Shown piece after piece: positions 8,721-16,839 of a DNA stretch of 46,017 bases. Both the position numbers and the translations under genes were made by a program. The stretch comes from an uncultured Prevotellaceae bacterium (GTDB lineage Bacteria; Bacteroidota; Bacteroidia; Bacteroidales; Bacteroidaceae). Position 1 is the stretch's first letter; the number at the start of each line of letters is the position of its first letter. The DNA lies in the NCBI GenBank assembly GCA_902779745.1, contig CACZCT010000007.1:1-46017 (forward strand), given 5' to 3'. Below the pieces are notes generated by a model, which was not told where the DNA came from, ran no database searches, and was given only the letters and a program-made list of their open reading frames with translations.

Positions 8721-9236
8721 TTACTTCTCCTTTCTTGCAATAACCAAACCACCAATAATACAAGCCAACAGGAACAGGGAGATGAACTCGAAAGGAAGCA
8801 CGTACTGATACTTGTCTGCTCCCAAGAGTGACATACCAATCTTATCCATCGGAACCTCCTCATCCGGCATTGCCATTGCTACATACAGAAACTGATTCTT
8901 TAGTAACACGAGAATGACGACAGCACAACTAACCAGTGACAACAGTCCGCCCCAGATTACGCGGCTGACATTGATACGCTCCACCAACCCCTGCAGGGTA
9001 CGCTTGCTCACCAACTGGATAGCAAACACAAAGATCATCGTCACACCACCGGCATAAACAGATATCTGTGCTGCGCCTAAATACGTATAATCAAGCAGGA
9101 AGTAAAGACCTGCCACACCAAAGAGCACGAACAACATGAAGGTCGCCGCTCTCATGATTCGCGTCGTCGCCACACACATCAGGGCAGAGCCGAGGATAAC
9201 AACTGCGAGAATGCAAAACATTACCATATTTGCCAT
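8721..9236 (-). CDS. nuoJ: NADH-quinone oxidoreductase subunit J
   Basis: A 171-residue membrane subunit. Five predicted helices: an N-terminal VMFCILAVVILGSALMCVATTRI, then AATFMLFVLFGVAGLYFLLDYTYLGAAQISVYAGGVTMIFVFAIQLVSK, which contains the conserved YLGAAQISVYAGGV region forming the pi-bulge helix of complex I, then two C-terminal helices (LLSLVSCAVVILVLL and FISLFLLACIIGGLVIARK). Length agrees with NuoJ. Transcribed between nuoI (5-base gap) and nuoK (2-base gap). Confidence 0.96.
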   Translation of the reverse strand: MANMVMFCILAVVILGSALMCVATTRIMRAATFMLFVLFGVAGLYFLLDYTYLGAAQISVYAGGVTMIFVFAIQLVSKRTLQGLVERINVSRVIWGGLLSLVSCAVVILVLLKNQFLYVAMAMPDEEVPMDKIGMSLLGADKYQYVLPFEFISLFLLACIIGGLVIARKEK

Positions 9237-9241
9237 AGTCC

Positions 9242-9787
9242 TTACTTCGTTTTAGTATTAAACTTACCAATTTCCCATTCAGCGCCACCCTCAATCAGAT
9301 TGGGCAGCGAACCGCCTTGGTATACCTCCTTGTCCAGATGGAGCACCAGTTTAGAGCGGTCGAACACCGCATTCTCGAAATCGTTTGTAAACTCGATAGC
9401 ATCGAAATTGCAGGCGTTGGTACATAACTGACAGAACATACAGTCACCCAGATCATACAAATAATCATCGAGCACCTTTTTCTTCTTTCCCGTCTCAGGA
9501 TCCTCCTGCATGTGAGAAACAATCTTAATCGTACCATTAGGGCATGATTTCTCACACAATGTGCAAGCCGTACACTTATAGGCGCCATTCTCATCGCGTC
9601 TGAACACCAAACGACCACGATGACGCTTAGCCACATGAAGTGTGGTCTTGCGGTTCTCGGGATACTGCTCTGTCGACTTGTTGGTGAAGAAGTCCTTGAA
9701 ATATTCCATCCAAGTAATCTTCATTCCGGTAGCAAGTGTCTTCAAAGCATGCCCAATCTCTCCGAAATATGTTTTGTTGTCTTCCAT
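9242..9787 (-). CDS. nuoI: NADH-quinone oxidoreductase subunit I (2x[4Fe-4S] ferredoxin-like)
   Basis: NuoI carries clusters N6a and N6b of the peripheral arm and passes electrons to N2 in NuoB. The 181-residue protein has the two expected motifs: CTACTLCEKSCPN near 77-89 (CxxCxxCxxxCP) and CMFCQLCTNACNFDAIEF near 116-133 (CxxCxxCxxxC, with Asn in place of the usual Pro after the last Cys). Between them lies a Lys/Asp-rich insert (PETGKKKKVLDDY). Since NuoE, F and G are missing from the operon, NuoI is the most upstream Fe-S subunit encoded here and the likely docking point for whatever donor is used (inference). Confidence 0.97.
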   Translation of the reverse strand: MEDNKTYFGEIGHALKTLATGMKITWMEYFKDFFTNKSTEQYPENRKTTLHVAKRHRGRLVFRRDENGAYKCTACTLCEKSCPNGTIKIVSHMQEDPETGKKKKVLDDYLYDLGDCMFCQLCTNACNFDAIEFTNDFENAVFDRSKLVLHLDKEVYQGGSLPNLIEGGAEWEIGKFNTKTK

Positions 9788-9796
9788 TGTTATACC

Positions 9797-10885
9797 TTAT
9801 TTAATATATAAGCCTAAAGCCACGACGACTGTCATCAGTACGAGGTTGATGAGTCCTAGCGGCATAAGATACTTCCACTCCAACTTCAGAATCTGGTCAA
9901 TACGCAGACGTGGGAATGTCCACTTAATCCACATCAGGAGCCATACCACAGCGAGTGTCTTACCGAAGAACCACACAATGCCAGGGATGTAGTCCATCAC
10001 TCGGTCAAAAGCCTCAACCCCGATATTTATAGGAGCCCAACCGCCCAAGAAGACGGCAGATGCAAGACCTGCGATAATAAAGAGATTAAGGAACTCGGCA
10101 AGATAGAAGAAGCCAAAGCCCATACCACTGTACTCAGTATGATGACCGGCAGTCAACTCACTCTCAGCCTCTGCCATATCGAACGGACCACGATTGGCCT
10201 CGGCATTACCTGCAATAAGGAAAACCACGAAAGCAATGATGGCTGGAATATGTCCTTGGAAGATGAGCCACTTGAAAGGACCCGTCTGTGCCTCCACGAT
10301 ACCACTCATCTGCATCGTACCCGTCAGGATGACGGCAGTAATCAGACAGAGGCAGAGTGACATCTCGTAAGAGATCATCTGGACGGCAGCACGCATGGCA
10401 GAAACTACAGAGTACTTGTTGTTAGAGCCCCATCCTGCCAGAAAGATACCTACCACACCAATCGAAGAGATCGCTGTAACGAGGAAGATACCTACGTTAA
10501 AGTCAAGAATATGGGCACCATTGTTCCATGGCAGGAAGCTGAAAGTACCCACCGAAGCAATGATAACCAACAATGGAGCTACAGCATATAGGAACTTATC
10601 AGCACGATCGACAAAGAAGATCTCCTTAATAAGCATCTTCAATACGTCGGCAAAAATCTGTAGTGTTCCTCTAAATCCCACACGCGTCGGTCCGAGACGA
10701 CACTGGAAGAAAGCACATACCCAACGCTCCATCATAATCATCAGCATAGCTATCAGTGCATAAGCGGTAAGCACGGCGACACCCACCAGTACACACTCTA
10801 TCAATATCGACCAGAAATCTCCTAAACCGAGTGTCTCGCGAAGGAGAGCGTCGAACCATTGTGTAACAATACTAAAATCAAACAT
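9797..10885 (-). CDS. nuoH: NADH-quinone oxidoreductase subunit H
   Basis: A 362-residue membrane subunit at the junction with the peripheral arm; it forms the quinone chamber with NuoB and NuoD. Landmarks: ERWVCAFFQCRLGPTRVGFRGTLQIFADVLKMLIKE near 53-88 (quinone-site loop), the conserved GWGSNNKYSVVSAMRAAVQMISYE near 152-175, and GPFDMAEAESELTAGHHTEYSGMGFGFFYLAEF near 233-265, an acidic loop lining the quinone tunnel. The C-terminal KWTFPRLRIDQILKLEWKYLMPL is also typical. Slightly longer than the Escherichia coli protein because of an N-terminal extension and a loop near 285-300. Downstream neighbour nuoI begins 9 bases after the stop. Confidence 0.98.
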   Translation of the reverse strand: MFDFSIVTQWFDALLRETLGLGDFWSILIECVLVGVAVLTAYALIAMLMIMMERWVCAFFQCRLGPTRVGFRGTLQIFADVLKMLIKEIFFVDRADKFLYAVAPLLVIIASVGTFSFLPWNNGAHILDFNVGIFLVTAISSIGVVGIFLAGWGSNNKYSVVSAMRAAVQMISYEMSLCLCLITAVILTGTMQMSGIVEAQTGPFKWLIFQGHIPAIIAFVVFLIAGNAEANRGPFDMAEAESELTAGHHTEYSGMGFGFFYLAEFLNLFIIAGLASAVFLGGWAPINIGVEAFDRVMDYIPGIVWFFGKTLAVVWLLMWIKWTFPRLRIDQILKLEWKYLMPLGLINLVLMTVVVALGLYIK

Positions 10886-10899
10886 AATCCAAACGCTTT

Positions 10900-12513
10900 T
10901 TATCTGTCAATATCAGGAATAACAACGTCAATAGCAGCACAAGTAGCAATTAAGTCGGCAATCTTCTGACCACGTAGCATCGGGTCGAAGGCACCAACCA
11001 ATGAAAGTCCCATCGGACGCATCTTCATGCGGTAAGGGCTCTTATCACCACGAGAGTCGAGATAAACACCAAACTCACCTGCCACACCCTCGACAGAATA
11101 GTACCACTGTCCCTCGGGCACCTTGATAATAGGCTTCTGTTTTACGTAGAAGTCACCCTCAGGAATATTGTCGATGAGCTGTTCAATGATGTGCAGGCTC
11201 TGGTACATCTCGTTAATATGAACGAGGTAACGGTCCATAGAGTCACAGCCGTTAAGCGTACACTGTTCCCACTCCACCTTGTCATACATATCGTACGGAT
11301 GGTTTTTACGCACGTCATTCTTCCAACCAGAGGCACGTCCGGCAGGACCTGTCACAGCATAGCTGACACAACTCTCAAGACTCATCGGACCACAATTCTC
11401 CAAGCGGTTATGAGTGATTACGTTATCGCCGAACACATCCATATACTCCTGAATCATCGGACGCAGATACTTCACCAACGCCTTACAGTTCTTTACGAAG
11501 TTGGGATCAATGTCGTCCTGCAGTCCACCTATTCTATAATAATTCTGAATCAGTCGTCCACCAGTAGTCTCCTCCATGCAGTTCAGTACATGCTCACGAT
11601 CACGCATTCCATAGAGGAAAGCAGTAAGTGCGCCCAGGTCTTGAGCCACACAAGAAGTATAGAGCAAATGGGAATCGAGACGCTGAAGCTCGTCCATAAT
11701 GGTACGAATATACTTGATACGGTCAGTAAGCTCTACACCCAGACCTTCCTCGATTACACCTACGAGAGCGTGGCGGTGCTGCATGGCGCCAAGATAGTTC
11801 AGGCGGTCGGTAAGAGCCAGCGTCTGCGGATAGGTCATGCCTTCCCACATCTTCTCGATACCACGGTGAATATAACCGAAGTGAGGATAGATACGCTTAA
11901 CAACCTCACCGTCGAGTACGGTCTGCAGACGGAGCACGCCGTGGGTGGCAGGGTGCTGAGGACCGATGTTAATCACATAGTCATCAGAACCGAAGAGTCT
12001 GTTCTGTTTGGACTGCAGCTTTCCATCCCTGTCAATATAATATTCCAGACCATAGTCAGACTCATCGTCATCCTCCAGCGAGTACTTATCGCTGAACTCC
12101 CAGTCCTTGCGGAAAGGATAACCTTTAAAGTCATTACGCAAGAACAGACGGCGCATATCAGGATGTCCCAGGAAGACTATACCATAGAAGTCATATACCT
12201 CACGCTCCAGTAAGTCAGCTACTCGCCAGATATGGCTGATAGTGGGAATATATGCCGTCACCTGACCGTCGGTCTCTCCAGTACCGTTGCTCGACATGCC
12301 ATCACCACAAACCTGTGTCTTGGCAATCATCTTCACGGAACAACGCTCATGCGTGTTCGTGTTCTCAAGGATATAGACACAACCCAGTCCTTCCTCAGCA
12401 CCGAAGTCCTCACCTACGATAGTCACAAGATAGTCGAAGCCTTTCTTGTCCTTCAAGTTCTGCATCTCCTGTGCGAACTTGTCAAATGCGAATGATAAGA
12501 ATTCTAACTTCAT
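10900..12513 (-). CDS. nuoCD: NADH-quinone oxidoreductase fused subunit C/D
   Basis: A 537-residue fusion of the 30-kDa (NuoC) and 49-kDa (NuoD) subunits, as also found in Escherichia coli. NuoC part about 1-155, with the signature EREVYDFYGIVFLGHPDMRRLFLRNDF-type region near 105-135 ending at GYPFRKDWEF. NuoD part about 170-537, starting VINIGPQHPATHGVLRL (loop that contacts quinone, with the conserved His), then PHFGYIHRGIEKMWEG, YLGAMQHRHALVGVIE, GPAGRASGWKNDVRK and the C-terminal DPMLRGQKIADLIATCAAIDVVIPDIDR. The start codon overlaps the nuoB stop (ATGA, 4 bases), which suggests translational coupling. In NuoD proteins of nickel-free complex I the hydrogenase Cys pairs are absent, as here. 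Confidence 0.98.
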   Translation of the reverse strand: MKLEFLSFAFDKFAQEMQNLKDKKGFDYLVTIVGEDFGAEEGLGCVYILENTNTHERCSVKMIAKTQVCGDGMSSNGTGETDGQVTAYIPTISHIWRVADLLEREVYDFYGIVFLGHPDMRRLFLRNDFKGYPFRKDWEFSDKYSLEDDDESDYGLEYYIDRDGKLQSKQNRLFGSDDYVINIGPQHPATHGVLRLQTVLDGEVVKRIYPHFGYIHRGIEKMWEGMTYPQTLALTDRLNYLGAMQHRHALVGVIEEGLGVELTDRIKYIRTIMDELQRLDSHLLYTSCVAQDLGALTAFLYGMRDREHVLNCMEETTGGRLIQNYYRIGGLQDDIDPNFVKNCKALVKYLRPMIQEYMDVFGDNVITHNRLENCGPMSLESCVSYAVTGPAGRASGWKNDVRKNHPYDMYDKVEWEQCTLNGCDSMDRYLVHINEMYQSLHIIEQLIDNIPEGDFYVKQKPIIKVPEGQWYYSVEGVAGEFGVYLDSRGDKSPYRMKMRPMGLSLVGAFDPMLRGQKIADLIATCAAIDVVIPDIDR

Positions 12514-13259
12514 ACCTTGTCCTCCTTTCCGTTAGTTCCGGAAATATCGGACTCTCCAGATTTTCCAGATAATTCTTCTACAAACTCCTTTGGAACCTCC
12601 GTCACCACAATCGGCTCACGCTTATGGTCGCCTAGTTTATGACGGAAAGTGAGTTCCTCGTTAGATACTCCAAGTTCTTTCTCGGCAGTTGACTGCTTAT
12701 GGTTAGCGCCCCCGAAGAATTTCTCAATCTTCACCTTACGCTGCAACTGCATCATACCATACATGATAGCCTCTGGGCGCGGAGGACAACCAGGAATAAA
12801 CACATCTACAGGTACGATCTCTTCGATACCCTTCACCACATGATAGCTCGACTTAAAAGGTCCGCCACTGATGGCGCATCCGCCAACAGCAATCACATAT
12901 TTGGGCTCAGCCATCTCATCATACAGACGTTTCAAGGCTGGAGCCATCTTGTGAGTAATAGTACCGGCACACATAATCAAATCTGCCTGACGGGGAGAGT
13001 TACGCGTTACCTCGAAACCAAAACGGGCAAAGTCATACCGGGAGCATCCACATGCCATAAACTCAATTCCACAACATGAGGTAGCAAAAGTCAGCGACCA
13101 CAAGGAGTTCGCACGTCCCCAGTTAATCAACTGGTCCAACGTACCCGTCACCACATTGACGCCACCCTCATGGAGCTCGTCAATAAGTTTCTCCAACGAG
13201 GCATTATCGTTCCACTCCTCATAGGGAATACTTTTGATGTGAGGTTTCCTTACTTCCAT
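12510..13259 (-). CDS. nuoB: NADH-quinone oxidoreductase subunit B (N2 cluster)
   Basis: NuoB binds cluster N2, the direct reductant of quinone. With the start at 13259 the protein is 249 residues and begins MEVRKPHIKSIPYEEW. The N2 ligands are visible: TSCCGIEFMACG (adjacent Cys pair), the Cys of VGGCAISGGPF and the Cys of PGCPPRPEAIMYG. An ATG further upstream (13370) would give an implausible N-terminus read out of frame through nuoA, so I reject it. The chosen start lies inside the last codons of nuoA (10-base overlap). Beyond about residue 190 there is a charged, low-complexity C-terminal tail of some 55 residues; its last part (ELSGKSGESDISGTNG) resembles at DNA level a segment inside radA (see findings). 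Confidence 0.96.
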   Translation of the reverse strand: MEVRKPHIKSIPYEEWNDNASLEKLIDELHEGGVNVVTGTLDQLINWGRANSLWSLTFATSCCGIEFMACGCSRYDFARFGFEVTRNSPRQADLIMCAGTITHKMAPALKRLYDEMAEPKYVIAVGGCAISGGPFKSSYHVVKGIEEIVPVDVFIPGCPPRPEAIMYGMMQLQRKVKIEKFFGGANHKQSTAEKELGVSNEELTFRHKLGDHKREPIVVTEVPKEFVEELSGKSGESDISGTNGKEDKV

Positions 13260-13600
13260 TCCAAATCTCCTTTCCGCCAGGCGTATGCCAAGCCTAATAC
13301 CAGAACTACCAGGAAAAAGCCGATGCTCAACAGTGCCGCTGTGCCGAACTTCTTCACCACCACTGCCCATGGATACAGAAACATCGTTTCCACATCAAAC
13401 ATGAGGAATAAGATGGCAAAGAGATAGAATCCCACCGATACGGGCAGCCACGAACTGCCTCGCGTAGGTATACCACTCTCATACGGTTCACCTTTCACCT
13501 TTGCATAGGATCTCGGTCCTATCAATTTGGCTACCACGTAAGCCGCTACCACCAATGTCAAAGCCGTCAGTATAACGGTAATCAACAAAGTAAAGTTCAT
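13250..13600 (-). CDS. nuoA: NADH-quinone oxidoreductase subunit A (first gene of nuo operon)
   Basis: A 116-residue, three-helix subunit. It has an N-terminal helix (LLITVILTALTLVVAAYVVAKLIG), the quinone-facing loop with KGEPYESGIPTRGS, where most homologues have a Cys-containing ExYECG motif but this one has YESG, and helices VGFYLFAILFLMFDVETMFLYPWAV and ALLSIGFFLVVLVLGLAYAWRKGDLEW. FDVETMFLYPWA is a hallmark of the family. It leads the operon with a -7 box 38 bases upstream and overlaps nuoB by 10 bases. Confidence 0.97.
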   Translation of the reverse strand: MNFTLLITVILTALTLVVAAYVVAKLIGPRSYAKVKGEPYESGIPTRGSSWLPVSVGFYLFAILFLMFDVETMFLYPWAVVVKKFGTAALLSIGFFLVVLVLGLAYAWRKGDLEWK

Positions 13601-13637
13601 AAAAAGTTTTTAATATTTATTGAATTCAATTTGACTG

Positions 13638-13645
13638 CAAAGGTA
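13638..13645 (-). promoter_or_regulatory. -7 promoter box of the nuo operon
   Basis: The minus strand reads TACCTTTGCAG, matching TANNTTTG, 37 bases upstream of the nuoA ATG. The -33 position holds only a weak CTTA (13665-13668, 19-base spacer). Confidence 0.75.
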
Positions 13646-13689
13646 CAAAATTATTTGCAAAGAATAAGTATAAATATCAAAAACTTTAA

Positions 13690-13724
13690 GAAAAATAAAA
13701 ACCGTCACCTTTTTCTGGCAACGG
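13690..13724 (-). terminator. Intrinsic terminator after the small HTH gene
   Basis: On the minus strand CCGTTGCC pairs with GGTGACGG (plus 13717-13724 and 13702-13709) through six Watson-Crick pairs and two G.U wobbles, loop AGAAAAA, followed by TTTTTATTTTT. The wobbles form only in the minus-strand RNA, which fixes the direction. It separates the HTH gene from the nuo promoter. Confidence 0.85.
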
Positions 13725-13730
13725 CTTTAG

Positions 13731-13943
13731 TTATTTATTCTTAGGAAATGACTCTTCTGACAATTCCCAAAAGAAGTCGTAGTCCAAAATAACGCTGATA
13801 CGCATTAATAAACGTACGTCCAGACTTTTACGCTTGAAAATGTTATAAACATTCGTGCGCTCACAGGGGATTTGCGTTGCCAGCCAAGCGGCAGATCTAC
13901 CCTGTTTCCTCAGAATTTCTTCAATGTGCTTACCTATATTCAT
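13731..13943 (-). CDS. Small XRE-like helix-turn-helix protein
   Basis: A 70-residue protein, MNIGKHIEEILRKQGRSAAW and onward. The arrangement of a helix (IGKHIEEILRKQG), a turn, a helix (SAAWLATQI), a recognition-like helix (ERTNVYNIFKRKS), then LDVRLLMRISVILDYDFFWEL is that of Cro/C1 XRE-type HTH proteins, with the usual 'L..ia..L' closing helix. It is small and has no extra domain, so it could be a stand-alone repressor or DNA-binding regulator; the target is unknown. It has its own -7 box (13989-13996) and terminator and is flanked by, but not co-transcribed with, the nuo operon. Confidence 0.8.
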   Translation of the reverse strand: MNIGKHIEEILRKQGRSAAWLATQIPCERTNVYNIFKRKSLDVRLLMRISVILDYDFFWELSEESFPKNK

Positions 13944-13988
13944 CTGTCTTGTCGGTGTTGGTTAAATCCTTCCTTAACTATTCGACCG

Positions 13989-13996
13989 CAAAGGTA
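13989..13996 (-). promoter_or_regulatory. -7 promoter box for the HTH gene
   Basis: The minus strand reads TACCTTTGCGG, 45 bases upstream of the ATG at 13943. No convincing -33 element is visible. Confidence 0.65.
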
Positions 13997-14049
13997 GTGA
14001 ATAAATTCCAATATATCAGCACATTATTGTAGAAATTGTTTTTGCAAAA

Positions 14050-15567
14050 TCAATCAAATATCAAAGCATCACCCACACAGGCATTCGGTTGTTGAATATG
14101 TAACAACGAACATACAGTCGGAGCAATATCCGTGATATGTACTTCTTGGGCATGACTGCCATGGGGAACATGCCACCCATAGAACAGCAACGGGATATGG
14201 GAATCATACGGATTCCACTTCCCATGGGTAGTTCCAACCGGTGAACTCCATGAACTGAACTCGTAATAGCCGGGCTCTGGTGCGACATAGATTTCTCCTC
14301 CCCGATGATAGTTATATCCCATCAGCATCCGGTCACGGATAACTGGAGGGATAGAAGAGGTGGATATTCTCTCCACATCCACTACAAACGACAGGTTAGG
14401 ACTTTGGTGCAAATATTCTATAATGACATCTTTCACCTTCTGATAATCCAGTCCTTGCTGACGGATACCCTCTTTGTCAAGATACAGACGATAGTCAACA
14501 ATTCCCAGTATCACAGGTTTGGAATTACCGAGTTTCTTCTCAACATATTTGTCCAAGCCAATACGCAGTTCATGAGAGAGCCATTTACCGCCATGCAAGC
14601 GGTTATCTTGCATGAATTTCCAGTTATGGGCGGCAGCATGGTCAGCGGACAGGAACACGAGATAGTTTCCCTTACCCACCTGATTATCCAATGCCTCGAA
14701 AAGACGCGCCAAGTCCTTATCAAGTTCAAGATATGCCTCATCGGTATGCTCACCACGGGTCCCCCACTTATGTCCTATGACATCCGTCTGGGAGAAACTG
14801 ACACACAACATATCGGTCTCATCGCCCTGACCTAACCTTTCACCTTTGATCGCTGCAATTGCCATATCAGCGACCAGCGTTCCCGCCAAGGGAGAAAGGC
14901 CGACATCACTACCAAGTTCCTTCAGTTTTCCGTTCTTCGACATCTTCTTGTTGACCTCTTTCGCCCAGTCAGGGAGTTCCTTCATGTAATAGGTACTGGT
15001 CACAAACTGTCCGTTCTTCAGGTCCATCCAATAGGCAGCATTGGCAGCATGACCGGCAGGCAAGATTGCCGCACGCTCTTTATAAGAAATGCCAATGACC
15101 TTGGAACGGAAATCCGTATGCATCCGCAACTGGTCTCCAATCGTCGTAGACAACATATTGACAGGCGACATCATTCCCGCATGCTTGTTGTCAGTCCCTA
15201 CCGTCATCACCGTAGTATCCGAACAACAATAGGTCCGTTTCCCGTCAACAAAGAAGGTATTGCCACAGATGCCATGGAAAGCAGGTGTCGTTCCCGTATA
15301 AACACTAGCATGACCAATAGCTGTCACTGTCGGGACATAGTTGATCAGACAGTTATCAAAACTGTAGCCCTCGTCTATCATCCGACGGAATCCCTTCTGC
15401 GTGAATTTATTATAATATCTGGAGAGGTAGTCCCATCGCATCTGATCAACCACAATACCTACCACCAACTTAGGCCTTTCCCCAAAGGCGGGACGGTCGT
15501 TGCCGGCAGAAACAGCCAACACACCCAACAAGGAAACAACGATAACTAATACTTTTTTCATACTCAT
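14050..15567 (-). CDS. PafA-like secreted alkaline phosphatase / phosphodiesterase superfamily
   Basis: A 505-residue protein with a type I signal peptide (KKVLVIVVSLLGVLAVSAG). It matches the phosphate-irrepressible alkaline phosphatase PafA group: PKLVVGIVVDQMRWDY (metal-ligand Asp41), NYVPTVTAIGHASVYTG (probable nucleophile Thr82), SYKERAAILPAGH (Lys163 and Arg165, the K-x-R pair typical of PafA monoesterases), and LSADHAAAHN and GTTHGKW with metal-ligand Asp/His. Predicted to be periplasmic, releasing phosphate from organic monoesters. The start ATG overlaps the epimerase stop (ATGA), so it is translated from the same message as the mannan genes; an internal ATG two codons later is also possible. 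Why a phosphatase belongs to a mannan operon is unclear; it may dephosphorylate sugar phosphates or simply be co-transcribed. Confidence 0.88.
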   Translation of the reverse strand: MSMKKVLVIVVSLLGVLAVSAGNDRPAFGERPKLVVGIVVDQMRWDYLSRYYNKFTQKGFRRMIDEGYSFDNCLINYVPTVTAIGHASVYTGTTPAFHGICGNTFFVDGKRTYCCSDTTVMTVGTDNKHAGMMSPVNMLSTTIGDQLRMHTDFRSKVIGISYKERAAILPAGHAANAAYWMDLKNGQFVTSTYYMKELPDWAKEVNKKMSKNGKLKELGSDVGLSPLAGTLVADMAIAAIKGERLGQGDETDMLCVSFSQTDVIGHKWGTRGEHTDEAYLELDKDLARLFEALDNQVGKGNYLVFLSADHAAAHNWKFMQDNRLHGGKWLSHELRIGLDKYVEKKLGNSKPVILGIVDYRLYLDKEGIRQQGLDYQKVKDVIIEYLHQSPNLSFVVDVERISTSSIPPVIRDRMLMGYNYHRGGEIYVAPEPGYYEFSSWSSPVGTTHGKWNPYDSHIPLLFYGWHVPHGSHAQEVHITDIAPTVCSLLHIQQPNACVGDALIFD

Positions 15568-16838
15568 TTGATTGCTCGTTCAATGACCTCTAAACACATA
15601 CGACTGTTATGGTAAGGACATTTCCAGAATCCGGCTTTGTCATCTACCATATTCAATGTACCGTCCGGATGACGGCTCCAATACCATTCGCCATGCTCAA
15701 AGTCTATCAGGTTATCCTTGATATACTGCCAGCAACGAACGGCATGGTCCAATGCTTCCTCGTCCCCAAAATACTGATAGATGTTCATCCAACCCACGAC
15801 ATTCTCTGCCTGCACCCACCAATGCAAGTCATCATCCACATGACCTGTTGTGAGATTGGCCTCATGAATCATTGAGCCGTCAGGACGCAGTCCCTTCTCG
15901 GAAGCCTTTGCCACCATATGGACAATCGGCTCCACTTTAGTAAGTACCTCTTTGTCAGCCAATACCAATGCCGCTTCATGCATCAGCCACGAGCACTCTA
16001 TATCATGCCCATAACTTTCCAGATGTCCGGCTCCACGGGTCCAGTCCATTTCAAAGAACAAATCGAGGTGATGAGTATCTGGATTCAGTATCTTATCGGT
16101 GAAAATACTAATAATGTTACGCAGTGCTACCTCTACGCAAAGAATCGTCTCCTGCGAGACTGTCACATCCACAGGCAGTACAGAGCCTATGACAGGTACG
16201 TAGTCACACGAGGTAGCGGCCTGCATCTCCTGAAGACAACGGTAGAGATTAGCATAAGGCTCGATGATGTGCAAATGGGTATTCTGCGATTTGGGAAAGT
16301 TGGCATCAAACTCTGATAAACGCATATCGGCAATGGGCTGCCAGTCTCGCGTCATGGCCTCGATATAGCCATTGAAGTCACGGTCAAGGGCATGTTCTTC
16401 TATACAATCGAAGAGCTGGAGGGCATAGTCCAGCGCCTCCCTGTCGCCTGTGGCACGAACATACTCCGACATACCGTAGAGTGCAAAACCGATCGCATAG
16501 AATTGCTTACGTGTATTCAACGGATTCCCTTTATAGTCAACACTCCAATAAACGCCGCCATATTCCCTGTCAATAAAATGGGAGACAAAATACTCCTTGG
16601 CATAGGTTGCCATCTCCAAGTATTCCGGTTTCCTCAGTACCCGGTACGCCGCAGAGAACGACCATAGGATACGGGCATTCAGGATAGCGCCCTTTTCTGC
16701 TTCAGGATGCAGTACATCTTTCCCGTCCATACGACCGTAGAAACCGCCATGCTCACGGTCTACCATCTTATTCATCCAAAAGTGCAGGATGTTGTTCTCC
16801 ACAACATCCTGCATCTCCTTTTTCATTGTCTCTATCAT
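15564..16838 (-). CDS. Cellobiose/mannobiose 2-epimerase (AGE superfamily)
   Basis: Epimerises the reducing-end sugar of beta-1,4 disaccharides at C2; in this gene context the likely reaction is mannobiose to 4-O-mannosyl-glucose. The 424-residue protein shows the alpha6/alpha6-barrel pattern of N-acylglucosamine 2-epimerases: EHGGFYGRMDG near 29-39, ARILWSFSAAYR, YGGVYWSVDYKG, NTHLHIIEPYANLYR, the conserved His motifs SYGHDIECSWLMHEAA near 275-290 and GFWKCPYHNSRMCLEV near 403-418, which in studied enzymes hold the two catalytic His. Start: an ATG at 16838 with GGAGG six bases upstream is chosen over an earlier ATG (16856) lying inside the symporter gene. It follows the symporter stop by one base and its stop overlaps the phosphatase start. 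Confidence 0.92.
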   Translation of the reverse strand: MIETMKKEMQDVVENNILHFWMNKMVDREHGGFYGRMDGKDVLHPEAEKGAILNARILWSFSAAYRVLRKPEYLEMATYAKEYFVSHFIDREYGGVYWSVDYKGNPLNTRKQFYAIGFALYGMSEYVRATGDREALDYALQLFDCIEEHALDRDFNGYIEAMTRDWQPIADMRLSEFDANFPKSQNTHLHIIEPYANLYRCLQEMQAATSCDYVPVIGSVLPVDVTVSQETILCVEVALRNIISIFTDKILNPDTHHLDLFFEMDWTRGAGHLESYGHDIECSWLMHEAALVLADKEVLTKVEPIVHMVAKASEKGLRPDGSMIHEANLTTGHVDDDLHWWVQAENVVGWMNIYQYFGDEEALDHAVRCWQYIKDNLIDFEHGEWYWSRHPDGTLNMVDDKAGFWKCPYHNSRMCLEVIERAIK

Positions 16839-16839
16839 A

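Noticed and set aside
8716-8763. Longer NuoK starting at 8763
   Set aside because: The extra 15 residues lie in the nuoJ coding end and do not match the family N-terminus.
7630-8808. Plus-strand open frame of 392 codons opposite nuoL/nuoK
   Set aside because: It is antisense to firmly identified complex I genes, has Arg/His/Gln-rich shadow composition and no recognisable domain or start signal.
11191-12213. Plus-strand open frame of 340 codons opposite nuoCD
   Set aside because: It mirrors the codon pattern of nuoCD on the other strand; composition (Thr/His/Ile-rich) is typical of antisense artefacts.
13259-13370. Longer NuoB starting at 13370
   Set aside because: The additional residues are an out-of-frame reading of nuoA; the short start overlaps nuoA as expected for an operon.
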